A DNA stretch of 64,000 nucleotides, taken from Glaciimonas sp. CA11.2 (lineage in GTDB: Bacteria > Pseudomonadota > Gammaproteobacteria > Burkholderiales > Burkholderiaceae_D). Position numbers and translations under genes: made by a program. This document shows positions 46,240 through 57,053 of this stretch, one piece after another; the first letter of the stretch is position 1; each line of letters starts with the position of its first letter. The stretch is from positions 1 through 64,000 of the forward strand of contig NZ_JAVIWL010000001.1 in NCBI RefSeq assembly GCF_034314045.1, written 5' to 3'. The notes below the pieces were generated by a model, which was given only the letters and a program-made list of their open reading frames with translations, made no database searches and had not been told where the DNA came from.

Positions 46240-46872
46240 TTACTTGCGTTGACGCGTACGCAAAGTTAATCCCATCAGTACCAAACCGGTCAGCAATAGC
46301 GGATAGGTTTCTGGTTCCGGCACAGCAGTTGGCGTCACTGAAACATTATCTAGCGTAGCGTCAATGGAATTGCCGTTCGCAATATTTGCATCAGCGAAAT
46401 TGATAACCGTTTCGTTTGAGATTGCTGTGAAGTCAAATGCGTACGCGGTCATTAACTGCGCGAGGCTTCCAGTACCATATGCGGTGTATTGCGAAGCGAA
46501 GATCGATGGTCCCGATATATCATTTACGCTTACGTTCAAATTTTGAGGTCTCCCACCTCCAGTGATTGCTCCATAATCAAAACTTAGCGCATACGTTTGT
46601 CCAGCTACCGTAATGAGATCTTGTTTGATCGACCCGCCAGCCATATCGCCGGCACCAAATAAAGCGACGTTTCCGTTAGGATAGTTAGCATCGGTCCAGC
46701 CATACTGCGCATAAACATTCCCAGAGGTTACCTTTACATTTCCATTGAAATTCCAACCAGATTGCCCATTTTCGAAACCGCCGTTAGTAACCAGTTGTGC
46801 CGTAGCGTTCGCACTTCCTGCTGCTGCAAGTAGCACCAGCGCAGAAATTTTTATCAAAAGACCCGTTTTCAT
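46240..46872 (-). CDS. PEP-CTERM sorting-domain protein 2
   Basis: 210 residues. Signal peptide MKTGLLIKISALVLLAAAGSANA. The mature part has a carbohydrate-binding-like beta pattern (LVTNGGFENGQSGW, VINFADAN, SIDATLDNVSVTP), typical of DUF642/CBM-like PEP-CTERM proteins. The sorting signal VPEPETYPLLLTGLVLMGLT is followed by RTRQRK. A sigma-54 promoter is at 46934-46949. Confidence 0.92.
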   Translation of the reverse strand: MKTGLLIKISALVLLAAAGSANATAQLVTNGGFENGQSGWNFNGNVKVTSGNVYAQYGWTDANYPNGNVALFGAGDMAGGSIKQDLITVAGQTYALSFDYGAITGGGRPQNLNVSVNDISGPSIFASQYTAYGTGSLAQLMTAYAFDFTAISNETVINFADANIANGNSIDATLDNVSVTPTAVPEPETYPLLLTGLVLMGLTLRTRQRK

Positions 46873-46933
46873 CGCATTCCTCTAAAAAATATAAATCGTC
46901 ATGTAATTGCTCATGGTGCTTCGACGGCTATTA

Positions 46934-46949
46934 GGCATTTTTCGTGCCA
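46934..46949 (-). promoter_or_regulatory. Sigma-54 promoter of PEP-CTERM gene 2
   Basis: Minus strand TGGCACGAAAAATGCC keeps the -24 element exactly and GC at -12 with 10-nt spacing; two bases of the -12 box differ from consensus. Confidence 0.7.
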
Positions 46950-47010
46950 AGAACTTTTAGCTATAAAAAACAATGTGTTACAAGGCAAACTAATTTTTTA
47001 TAAACATAAC

Positions 47011-47027
47011 TGTAAAAAAAGTCGACA
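47011..47027 (-). promoter_or_regulatory. Shared 17-nt upstream motif, PEP-CTERM gene 2
   Basis: Minus strand TGTCGACTTTTTTTACA, 61 nt upstream of the -24 element; same pattern as at the other PEP-CTERM genes. Confidence 0.7.
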
Positions 47028-47191
47028 AATAGCGAGAGACTATTGACGAACGGCTTCTTGATCCCAACGACCAATGAATCTTTAACGGCAGCTTTCGTCC
47101 GTCGGCTTTACCTATCGATCCGATTGAAAATATTACGTATGTAAATTGGGATCAACGGTCTACACTCCCTCAGGTACCAAACTGCTAATAA

Positions 47192-49402
<2,211 letters not shown>

Positions 49403-49467
49403 TTGCAGATAAAAGTCCTGCGATTTCACTGACTAATCGCGCGATAGTTGGCTATGCAGCTATGATT

Positions 49468-49497
49468 AAAAAGCCCCGAAATTCGGGGCTTTTTTTG
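49468..49497 (+). terminator. Intrinsic terminator of katG
   Basis: AAGCCCCGAA and TTCGGGGCTT form a 10-bp stem with a one-base spacer region, followed by seven T. Confidence 0.9.
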
Positions 49498-49580
49498 TGC
49501 GGTGGGAACAGAAAATTATACCGACTGTCGCTGAAAGAAGAGTAAAAGGACTCAACCGGTTGTGCTGAATCCTTTCATCT

Positions 49581-49604
49581 AAATTGCAAATTGCAAATTG
49601 CAAT
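49581..49604. repeat. Short tandem repeat AAATTGC
   Basis: AAATTGC is repeated three times and partly a fourth time, just beyond the stop of PEP-CTERM gene 3. No function is apparent. Confidence 0.8.
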
Positions 49605-49607
49605 CGA

Positions 49608-50375
49608 CTATACTTTACGACGACGGACAAATACTAAACCTGCTAACGCAACACCAAAAAGTGCGATCGAGCCTGGCTCGGGAACAGCGGTTCTTTCAGT
49701 GCCAAGCCACGAAACTATATTGTTAGCGAACGCTGCATCGTCTGCGCCGCTAGTACCGTCTGCACCAATAGAACCATTCTGCCAGTTAGTATCACCAATG
49801 AACAGAAGCTGTCCAAGGCCAACGTTATAAACGGCCGCCATACCATTTGCCGTTAGCAACGTCGGGCTCGCTTTCGTTGGATCGACAGCTGACCAGGTAT
49901 TGAACTTTATATTTGTGACACCGGCCACCAATGCGTTGCTCCCTATAGTTGCATAAGTTCCGTTATCACCGCCGGTATGGATATCTGCAGCGCCAAATAA
50001 TCCCAGAATGGAGGCTGTCGACACTGACCACGGCCCAGAATCAGAACGATCAGTCACATACACGGCACGCCCACCAGAGTTCAAAAAACTGAGCAGGTTG
50101 CTTTGTTCCGTGCCATTTAAAACATTTGTACCGCCATTCATCCATAGCCCAGTCGCAGAACTCACAGCGCTTGCACTGTTGAAATCTGTTAAAGCAACCG
50201 TGTCACCAGCTGCTGCAAAAAGGGCGTCAAAGCCCGAACCACCACCGAGGCCACCAAAACCACCAACACCCGAGCGATATCCAATAACGGATGCGCTGGC
50301 AGTGCCAACTAGCAGGACACTCATTAACGCCGCAGCTCCGAGTACTTCAAGCGTTCTTTTCAAAAAAATTTTCAC
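49608..50375 (-). CDS. PEP-CTERM sorting-domain protein 3
   Basis: 255 residues from a GTG at 50375 with GAGGGA upstream. Signal peptide KIFLKRTLEVLGAAALMSVL...TASA. Mature part is Gly- and Asp-rich, with a possible Rossmann-like/ThuA-like segment (NLLSFLNSGGRAVYVTDRSD, AAVYNVGLGQLLFIGDTNW). The signal VPEPGSIALFGVALAGLVFV is followed by RRRKV. A perfect sigma-54 promoter is at 50474-50489. Confidence 0.92.
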   Translation of the reverse strand: MKIFLKRTLEVLGAAALMSVLLVGTASASVIGYRSGVGGFGGLGGGSGFDALFAAAGDTVALTDFNSASAVSSATGLWMNGGTNVLNGTEQSNLLSFLNSGGRAVYVTDRSDSGPWSVSTASILGLFGAADIHTGGDNGTYATIGSNALVAGVTNIKFNTWSAVDPTKASPTLLTANGMAAVYNVGLGQLLFIGDTNWQNGSIGADGTSGADDAAFANNIVSWLGTERTAVPEPGSIALFGVALAGLVFVRRRKV

Positions 50376-50473
50376 TTTTCATTCCCTCAAAATATAAACT
50401 CAACTCCGAATAAATCCACGTCTTATCTTATTCAACGAGGATATTGGCTTCACATGCCGATATTCAGAAAAAT

Positions 50474-50489
50474 AGCAAGAACTGTGCCA
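50474..50489 (-). promoter_or_regulatory. Sigma-54 promoter of PEP-CTERM gene 3
   Basis: Minus strand TGGCACAGTTCTTGCT matches TGGCAYR-N4-TTGCW fully, about 99 nt upstream of the GTG start. Confidence 0.85.
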
Positions 50490-50598
50490 AAACTCTGAGT
50501 ACGGAGCGTTTTTTGGGTGATTCTCTTTAAGAATCATCTACTTATCTATAACCTCTACATCAGCGCGATTGAGATGTCTGGACAAGCCTGACGCCGAA

Positions 50599-50615
50599 TG
50601 TAAAAAATTCCGACA
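50599..50615 (-). promoter_or_regulatory. Shared 17-nt upstream motif, PEP-CTERM gene 3
   Basis: Minus strand TGTCGGAATTTTTTACA, 109 nt upstream of the -24 element; the spacing differs from the other three genes but the pattern is the same. Confidence 0.65.
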
Positions 50616-50891
50616 CGTTGTTCGTAGCGCCCTGCACGCCCTTCCCCGCTAAGTGATTGATCAATATATCAATGTCTTTAATCACCAGAACTGTCGATGA
50701 CGCGCAACTAAGACGAATCCAAATACAACACGTCGTCATTTTTGCGAGATAAACACAGGATTGATTAAAGTCATGCCATCAAAATATAAGACATCGCAGC
50801 CAAAGCTTTACCGAAATTGTCAGGCCTTATAAAGACGCCATTGGATAAATAAGTCGATCAACGTACCGCCCTGCCGCCAAACAATCAAATC
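50616..50891. other. Intergenic stretch, nothing recognised
   Basis: Upstream of the C4-like unit; no gene or repeat is supported apart from a TGATTGATCAATATATCA dyad near 50655. Confidence 0.35.
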
Positions 50892-50920
50892 TTCGCAAAA
50901 TCACACCAATGCTCTATACT
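50892..50920 (+). promoter_or_regulatory. Promoter of the C4-like RNA unit
   Basis: TTCGCA (50892-50897) and TATACT (50915-50920) with 17-nt spacing form a sigma-70 promoter; transcription should start near 50927, just before the a1 segment. Confidence 0.6.
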
Positions 50921-50926
50921 GTTTTC

Positions 50927-51095
50927 GTCCTTACAAAAAAGGGAACGGGTTTAGCAGCCTGACTTATCCAAAGTGCACAAAAAAACGGCGCACTGCCGTT
51001 TTTTTGTGCACTCACCTTTGTTGCGCCTTTTTGGGGGGCAATGGTGGGGAGGCTTCGGCCTGCCGGTTGCTTTGGATACTGGTCTGCTAACCCTG
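50927..51095 (+). ncRNA. C4-type antisense RNA leader (P1/P7/P4 immunity-like)
   Basis: The order a1 (50947-50957), b1 (50965-50973), stable core, b' (51070-51078), a' (51084-51093) is that of phage C4 antisense RNA loci. a' CTGCTAACCC pairs with a1 GGGTTTAGCAG (one bulge) and b' CTTTGGATA pairs with b1 TATCCAAAG exactly. The core has a perfect 18-bp hairpin (50972-50989 with 50995-51012), a stem around TTGCGCC, and AGGC-TTCG-GCCT (51050-51061, UUCG loop). In P1 and P7 the processed C4 RNA binds the a2/b2 target downstream and shuts off antirepressor expression; P4 has an analogous control. Here no recognisable prophage surrounds it. Identification is from arrangement and complementarity, not a covariance search. 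Confidence 0.75.
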
Positions 51096-51113
51096 CCATT
51101 TGCCGCCCACCCC

Positions 51114-51151
51114 GTTTAGCAGCGGGGCGCGGTTTCATCCTATCCAAGGAG
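51114..51151 (+). promoter_or_regulatory. a2/b2 target overlapping the ribosome-binding site
   Basis: GTTTAGCAG (51114-51122) repeats a1 and TATCCAAGG (51141-51149) repeats b1. Both can pair with a' and b' of the leader, and b2 covers four bases of the ribosome-binding site AAGGAG (51146-51151). Binding would hide it and block translation, and probably transcription, of the two downstream frames. Confidence 0.75.
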
Positions 51152-51157
51152 TCCGCA

Positions 51158-51220
51158 ATGTCTCGCACCACCACGTCTAACCTCGCCCACCCGCAATTCG
51201 TCACGGCGGCACAATCATGA
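51158..51220 (+). CDS. 20-residue leader peptide ORF of the C4-like unit
   Basis: MSRTTTSNLAHPQFVTAAQS, start at 51158 with AAGGAG six bases upstream. The stop overlaps the next start (ATGA at 51217-51220), so translation of this frame should deliver ribosomes to the second gene. Its only visible role is as the regulated, coupled first frame, as icd is for ant in phage P1. Confidence 0.6.
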   Translation: MSRTTTSNLAHPQFVTAAQS

Positions 51221-51567
51221 GCAAGCCGCCAATCACGCCATCCGACGAAGCGGAATTTCCGGAGGCTCATCACAAGCCATTTTCATGGCTGCCTTCTCAC
51301 CATCAAACAAATCCGCACGCGCAGTTTTTTGCCATGACGGTGGACGTCTGCGAAGGTATCTCGACCTGTATTGATTTGGCGCATTCAAGCAATTCGGATA
51401 GAGATACCGATACGGCACCGACGCTCGATATCATTGCCACGGAGCGCTTGTTGCGGCTCGCGTTGATGTCATCGCAGATGCTGGCCGAGATGGCTGCGCG
51501 TCGGATTGATGGAATGAGCGATCGTGCTATCGTGCCAGCGGCATCACGCTCTCCCTTAGCTTCTTGA
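51217..51567 (+). CDS. Small helical protein under C4-type control
   Basis: 116 residues. Two predicted helical segments stand out: FFAMTVDVCEGISTCIDLAH (about 38-57) and TERLLRLALMSSQMLAEMAARRID (about 75-98), joined by an acidic linker (SDRDTDTAPT). This layout resembles small accessory proteins of the DUF3077 type, but the match is uncertain. No own ribosome-binding site is visible; translation depends on the overlapping 20-residue frame. By position it is the equivalent of the icd/ant-type gene that C4 RNA represses. Function unknown. Confidence 0.55.
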   Translation: MSKPPITPSDEAEFPEAHHKPFSWLPSHHQTNPHAQFFAMTVDVCEGISTCIDLAHSSNSDRDTDTAPTLDIIATERLLRLALMSSQMLAEMAARRIDGMSDRAIVPAASRSPLAS

Positions 51568-51571
51568 TTTG

Positions 51572-51606
51572 ACGCTCCGATCATAGTTGTGATCGGGGCG
51601 TTTTAT
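51572..51606 (+). terminator. Intrinsic terminator of the C4-like unit
   Basis: ACGCTCCGATCA and TGATCGGGGCGT form a 12-bp stem (one G-T pair) with a six-base loop and a T-rich tail, 4 nt after the stop codon. It closes the unit that begins at 50892. Confidence 0.8.
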
Positions 51607-51714
51607 TTACTGGCCATCACGCGATGGCGCTGACGTTTAGGCCGTGGGGTGCCTGCGCGTCCAGCACAGCCAGATCAAGTTAGTCTGAGCTTCAGAAATC
51701 ATTCTGTACACAAA

Positions 51715-51744
51715 CAAAAGGTCAGCAATGTCGCCGACCTTTTG
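51715..51744. terminator. Bidirectional hairpin at the end of the large zincin gene
   Basis: CAAAAGGTC and GACCTTTTG pair over 9 bp; T runs occur on the minus strand after the stem. About 80 nt beyond the stop of the gene at 51822. Confidence 0.6.
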
Positions 51745-51821
51745 CGCAGCCATCAAACAATTCTGCGGTGACCTCGTGGGTTAAACCCAAGGGATATATC
51801 TCAGAATATTAAACTTGTTGT

Positions 51822-54800
51822 TTAGGGTGTGGTATCGCTACTAGTTTCAAACAATTCACGTACCAGAAGTTTTGTGACTCGAGCATTCATATCGTCAGGT
51901 GAAGCGTCGCGCTTATGTCTCAATTCTGCTTGTTCAGCACCTGTTTTGGGTAAAGCTTTTGACATATGCTGAAGCCATGCGACAAATAGATCTGGCATCA
52001 TAAATGCTTTAATTTTTTCATCAGCCGGCCCTTCGAACACTTTTTTTATAAAGCCCCTAAAGCGCTCATGACTAATATGCGTATTGACACCCTCAGGTAA
52101 ATACTGACTGAAGCTGGATGGCAATACTTTCTGGAAATGCCTCAGAAAACTCCTTTTTGCGTGAGATAGTCCTTTCACATATCTCAGAAATGCGGCCGGC
52201 GAACTGAGTAACACGTCTGCTTGCCGACGTAGCCCGTTTTCTGAGCAGTACCCATATTTTGATCTGTCGCCAGTTAGATAAATTTCCTGTTTACCGTCGG
52301 GTATTGCTAAATGTGATATCTCATGTTGTAAGGTTTCCTGTAAGGCAGTGGGGTGATTGATTGGTGATAAAAATGTTGTAGTCGTTAGATAAAGCTCACC
52401 CCGTTTCAGGCCATTTTCGTGCGTGTAGGCTAAAACCTCGTCGGCAAAGAGTGCCGTTTCTTGAGGAATGCCTTCTATGTGTTTTTGCATGTTATATCGA
52501 TACCGTATCCCCTCTGGGCTGACCAACGGCGAGATAATGCGTAATTTATCGATACGCACTGGGGCAGCGTAACCCTTAAATTTTGAGAGTATTCGTATGA
52601 TTTCATCTTTGTACCCTGACGTTATCTTTTCCGGGGCAACGTGAAAATACGCAGCAACTTGCTCCCAAAATGATTCAGGCGCAATCTCTGACCAGTCCAG
52701 CAACTGTCCCGTAAGTTCATGGCTGTTGGCATATGCGGCGCTAATATCATCGGCAAAGTATGGTCCAAAAGTATGACGTATTTCGGACAAACCTTTCGCG
52801 CGTATCTCGAATGTCCAGCCCGCAGCCCTGGTAACCTCTGAGGTTAAAGGAGGACCAAATACCCTTTTCCATAAGCGCGTTGTGATTCTTTGTTGCGGTT
52901 TGACATAATTGATTTCGTATTCGTCACTTAACTGATTCAACGTGTTTACTTTTGTGTTGTAAATATCTTTCAGTTCACTAAAGGTCCGCTGGTTATTGCA
53001 AAGTCTTAGGCTCGACTCACAGATATCTTGCAACACCGCGGCCTGCCCTCCAAAATCATCATTGGGCTCACGTGCGAGCCGTAACTTCATTTCGCCCCAA
53101 AAATTCGTTAGGCTTAGTAACCGATCTTTTGGTATGCCGTCACCTCCCCATTTAAACGTCTTCATTTCGTTGATTACCCTCGGCGACATTAATTTTTCCC
53201 CTTTATTCATTCTCGTGGTTAAAATGAAAAAAAGTTGTGTAATGTGCGGATTATTGTGAAACAATTTTCGAATTTTTTCAACGTCGCGACTCATTTCCAG
53301 TCGCAGTAACGGACGCTCATAATAAGGACGCGTTTCAACATCCATTGCAACAAGCTGGTTTATTGCCTTTGTACGCGCGGACTCTCGCGGTAGGGGGGCG
53401 ATCTTAAAGTTTAGCGCACTGCAACTTGCTTTGGGACCTTCGGGTGGCGCTCGCCTCGCCCTGCATTGTTTTTCTTCAAATTCACCAGCAGAAAGTTCTT
53501 CGAATGCATTTTTTCTGTCTGGGCCATAACGATATTGGGTCTTACCGCTCTTATCCTGAAAGCTGAGGACAAATTGATCAGGGTTAGAGTTATCAATGTA
53601 CATCGTCGATGTTGACCAACCTTCTGGTAAGTTGAATCCTTGTTCCAAGGCTTCGTTAAAAGAGACAATAGTCTCAGGAAGACTGGTGACAGGGGTAATC
53701 AAATGATTATTTGTTACGTGCCAGTTAACGCCGTCATATTTCATATCAAGGCGTAAGTCTTTTGGAATACCTTCTCCCATAATACGACGCTCCCCGTCGG
53801 CTTTGATTTCCTTCTCCAGCAAATAGAATTCGCCTTTAAGCTGTATATACTCGCGGTCTCCTATGCTGTAGACACCGCGCTCTACCTGCTCCGGCGTATG
53901 ATCAAAAAAACTCTGATACTCAACTTTGCGTACCCCGTTGAGACGTTTGTTGTCATACAGCATCTCAGCTATGCCTGCCGAAGATACGCGTTTTGGAAAG
54001 TTTTTTATGAACATCCACAAAATTTGTGGATCTTCATCGATCAAATGTCCATATCCCTGAAGCCATTGCTCAGTCTGCAATTCCAATTTTTCTTCCGATT
54101 CATTCCAGAGGTAACTCACTCTTTTTCCTGAATGATCTAACGCCATAACCAGATATATCGGCCCACCATCAGACTTCTGGATGAGCCCTTTGGGAGATAA
54201 GTTGTGCGGCACATTGAGGGTATTTCCCTGAACTGAAATTTTGTTCGGGAGCGCCTCGACTATGACGGGCGCGGTATCGAAAAATTCGGAAATACCAGTT
54301 CTAAAGTGTAAATCTTCAGGCTTTGTAGCGACGTGCGCGCGCTCCCCCGGTTTGATTTTTTCATCCGCCAGATCGGCCATTGGGCCTGTTTTTGGCATTT
54401 GCTCTGATAAATGCTTTTCGACCTGAGATGTCGCAAATTCGTCTGCACTTCCGTAGTTAAAAGCAGCTCGAACAGACGGTATAAGGTACTGCGCCTCGTT
54501 TATTTTAATCAATCCGGTGAAACAAAATAGTGCATCTGTTCCTATCGCCATTCCTTGTTCCGCTCGTCCCTCATCGGTTTTTGCGGGCAGTGCGATCATT
54601 TCAGCTGTATCAAGGATGGCGATCACGCAATTACCCTCTGGAATCAATCCAATAATGAATTTTCCAAGCGCATAAATATTAGAATGAAAGATTTCTTCAG
54701 TCCAGGTCTGAGGATGCGGTTGCGAGGGCGACGTCTGTGGAATTCTTTTATGAATTGCTGCAGGAAATATCTGTAATTCACTCACCACGAAGGCGATTTC

Positions 54801-57053
54801 GTCTAGATTTGTTGCAAAACCAAAGATCGAGGGAGCCTCGAAGGTGGTGTGATCGGACGGAGGGAACCGAATGCCGCTTGTGAAGCTGGCATGATGCTTG
54901 TTCACATACTCCGTGACCCCACCAGCTTGCTGTATTTGCTCCGTAATTTTGGAAACAACGGGTGCCCCCCATGAGCGCTCTTCGGAAAACAAATAATAGT
55001 CGGAAGATACCGCGTCGTTTATCGATCCGGTTCGTATGATCAAGCCAGATGTTGCAGTAAATGCAGCTTTATAAGAGATATCAGCGTGTTGCGCGTCATA
55101 TAAAATTACTCTTGGTAAAAACACTTCCAAATGAGCAACCTTACCTGAACGAATTAAATTATTACGATCGGTTATTGGCAATTGCGCCAAGCCAAAATTA
55201 TATAAATTATATTTACTGAGTAAAAGTTCTTCTAACGCATTCTTCGATTGCTGTTTGTGAAGCACATTTTCAGTACTCCGATCATTAATAATCCACGAGA
55301 AATGCTCCCCCTTTTCCTGGACTGCCTGCATGAGCCGGATCTTTGGAAGTAAGGGTGTCATCAGAGAAGCTAGTCCGGATTTCATCCGCTCAACATGACT
55401 TCCAAGACGTTCATTTGGCGTATTTTTTGTAAGCGAATTACAGAAACGTATCAGTGCAGGCGCTGTTGTCAAAGGCCATGCCGCAGGAGACAAATCGATC
55501 AAACTATGCAGTCCCGCTTCACGCAGAGCGGCGGGAGTAAGAGCTGACCTGAATTTTGGTGGGAATTGATTAATAAAACCCGCGCCTATGCTCATTAATG
55601 TGCCATCGTAACTTAAGTAGGTCGTGTCACGAAAGTCCGGGTCATCAATATTAAGTTGCGCGCTGAGCAAAGGATCAATCGCACGCAATGCCGCCTCGAC
55701 AAACCACTTTGAGAGCGTGTTCAACCAGTGACGATCGGCGGTATTGAGTAAGGGTACGTGCAGCTCTAGCCGCTTACGAATCGCTGCTTCGGTACGCACA
55801 GTAAGCTTGGACAATGTATCCAGCGTTGGGTTAGTTGCCAGTTCGGTGGTCACGCTACTGTGTATGAAATTTTCTAAGGCCTGATCGCCTGATGGCCCAT
55901 TTATCTGCGCTAAAGCATTGAAGAATAACTGCGCAACCTCGTTCCGCAATTCTGCTTGCGGTCTGGCCGCCTGGGGTTCCGCGGGATCATACGCAGAAAC
56001 ATGATTATCATCCTTGGGATGCTGGGCTTGCATCGCGTATTGCAACACCGTGTACTCGTATTGGTCCACAATTGCATCGCCCCCCCATGTGCGTGATATT
56101 AATGGTGCGAACGCGTCCAGGAGTTGATAAATATCTGATTTGTAATTCTGGCGTTCAAGTGCCAGTCCCTTCAATCGTTCGTCCTGCGGAATATTCGCAG
56201 GCCAGCGGTGGTAAGCGTTTATCCCGCTCACGATTGCTCCCGTGTCGATCAAAAAATAAGCATCACTTATGTTAAAAGAAGGTTTTGCAGTGTTGGTGAT
56301 AACGGAACCAGAGGAAGATTCGACAGTTATGTTGGATAGTGCGGTAGAAGTACTTTCATTCCCATAAGGAAGCTCTATTTTGTGCTTTTCGTTACTGGGC
56401 CTCCAATAGGCTTCATTAAAATCGTCAAGTCTAGCGCAATCAACACCCGTCATCCGAGGCTTCGGCCACGTCGGCAGGCTGTCGTATACATACTTTCCAT
56501 ACGTTAGCAGGCCGTTTCCGATTTCTCCCAATGAGGGGAGATGTGAGGTCGCGACCGCAGCCGTACCATTGTTCGGGCCTTTAACAGGCGTAGGCAGATT
56601 AGGGTCTATAGTGGTATTCGGAAAGCCAGAAAAACGCGTTCCCGTCTGCGCACAATACACTTTTAATAATTGCGCTGGTTTACATGCATTTATCGCTAAT
56701 AGGACTGCAAACGCGAATCCTGTTTTGTTGATCGGTTCTGTGGTGGCCCGTGCTTCAACACCAGAAACCAATTCAGGAACATCATAAAACTCAGAGTAAC
56801 CAGCTCGCAATGCATTCATTTCAATTTCTATCTTTTTTTTATTTATTTCTTCGCTTTTAATTTCCATATCAATGCGTTGCCTGCGCGTTTGCCTTGGCGC
56901 TTTTGCATAATGGGATGCCTTCACTTTATGCGGTGATGCGTCAAAACCGTTACACCTTGTGACGCGAGCGCTAAATTCGGAAGCAGTACCGTGACGTGTC
57001 GTGGAACTCCCGAGAGAAGTTGAAGGCGTTCGGGTAGGAGTGATACGAAACAT
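51822..57053 (-). CDS. Giant protein (1743 aa) with C-terminal zincin motif, putative toxin/effector
   Basis: The Met at 57053 is chosen because AAAGG lies six bases upstream; the Met two codons earlier abuts that site. No signal peptide; the first 60 residues are Ser/Arg/Thr-rich (RITPTRTPSTSLGSSTTRHG), as in many type III or VI cargo proteins. One early segment (GFAFAVLLAINA, about 114-125) is hydrophobic. The large middle has no recognised domain. Near the C-terminus LQHEISHLA (HExxH, 1577-1581) is followed after about 15 residues by TGDRSKYG (1594-1601) and LRRQADVLLSSP, an order reminiscent of aspzincins (HExxH ... GTxDxxYG ... NAD). So a metallopeptidase toxin or effector is likely, but this is inference. 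It stands alone on its strand; no immunity gene is evident. Confidence 0.6.
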   Translation of the reverse strand: MFRITPTRTPSTSLGSSTTRHGTASEFSARVTRCNGFDASPHKVKASHYAKAPRQTRRQRIDMEIKSEEINKKKIEIEMNALRAGYSEFYDVPELVSGVEARATTEPINKTGFAFAVLLAINACKPAQLLKVYCAQTGTRFSGFPNTTIDPNLPTPVKGPNNGTAAVATSHLPSLGEIGNGLLTYGKYVYDSLPTWPKPRMTGVDCARLDDFNEAYWRPSNEKHKIELPYGNESTSTALSNITVESSSGSVITNTAKPSFNISDAYFLIDTGAIVSGINAYHRWPANIPQDERLKGLALERQNYKSDIYQLLDAFAPLISRTWGGDAIVDQYEYTVLQYAMQAQHPKDDNHVSAYDPAEPQAARPQAELRNEVAQLFFNALAQINGPSGDQALENFIHSSVTTELATNPTLDTLSKLTVRTEAAIRKRLELHVPLLNTADRHWLNTLSKWFVEAALRAIDPLLSAQLNIDDPDFRDTTYLSYDGTLMSIGAGFINQFPPKFRSALTPAALREAGLHSLIDLSPAAWPLTTAPALIRFCNSLTKNTPNERLGSHVERMKSGLASLMTPLLPKIRLMQAVQEKGEHFSWIINDRSTENVLHKQQSKNALEELLLSKYNLYNFGLAQLPITDRNNLIRSGKVAHLEVFLPRVILYDAQHADISYKAAFTATSGLIIRTGSINDAVSSDYYLFSEERSWGAPVVSKITEQIQQAGGVTEYVNKHHASFTSGIRFPPSDHTTFEAPSIFGFATNLDEIAFVVSELQIFPAAIHKRIPQTSPSQPHPQTWTEEIFHSNIYALGKFIIGLIPEGNCVIAILDTAEMIALPAKTDEGRAEQGMAIGTDALFCFTGLIKINEAQYLIPSVRAAFNYGSADEFATSQVEKHLSEQMPKTGPMADLADEKIKPGERAHVATKPEDLHFRTGISEFFDTAPVIVEALPNKISVQGNTLNVPHNLSPKGLIQKSDGGPIYLVMALDHSGKRVSYLWNESEEKLELQTEQWLQGYGHLIDEDPQILWMFIKNFPKRVSSAGIAEMLYDNKRLNGVRKVEYQSFFDHTPEQVERGVYSIGDREYIQLKGEFYLLEKEIKADGERRIMGEGIPKDLRLDMKYDGVNWHVTNNHLITPVTSLPETIVSFNEALEQGFNLPEGWSTSTMYIDNSNPDQFVLSFQDKSGKTQYRYGPDRKNAFEELSAGEFEEKQCRARRAPPEGPKASCSALNFKIAPLPRESARTKAINQLVAMDVETRPYYERPLLRLEMSRDVEKIRKLFHNNPHITQLFFILTTRMNKGEKLMSPRVINEMKTFKWGGDGIPKDRLLSLTNFWGEMKLRLAREPNDDFGGQAAVLQDICESSLRLCNNQRTFSELKDIYNTKVNTLNQLSDEYEINYVKPQQRITTRLWKRVFGPPLTSEVTRAAGWTFEIRAKGLSEIRHTFGPYFADDISAAYANSHELTGQLLDWSEIAPESFWEQVAAYFHVAPEKITSGYKDEIIRILSKFKGYAAPVRIDKLRIISPLVSPEGIRYRYNMQKHIEGIPQETALFADEVLAYTHENGLKRGELYLTTTTFLSPINHPTALQETLQHEISHLAIPDGKQEIYLTGDRSKYGYCSENGLRRQADVLLSSPAAFLRYVKGLSHAKRSFLRHFQKVLPSSFSQYLPEGVNTHISHERFRGFIKKVFEGPADEKIKAFMMPDLFVAWLQHMSKALPKTGAEQAELRHKRDASPDDMNARVTKLLVRELFETSSDTTP

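Noticed and set aside
49581..49604. Tandem AAATTGC repeat as a CRISPR-like or iteron array
   Set aside because: Only three short units with no spacers and no replication gene nearby.
50770..50880. Possible transposase start (MPSKYKTSQPKLYRN)
   Set aside because: Only a vague resemblance to IS4/IS5 N-termini and an early in-frame stop.
50914..51273. 119-codon minus-strand open frame
   Set aside because: It is antisense to the C4-like RNA and target region; its openness follows from the structured, repeated plus-strand sequence, and it has no ribosome-binding site or family.
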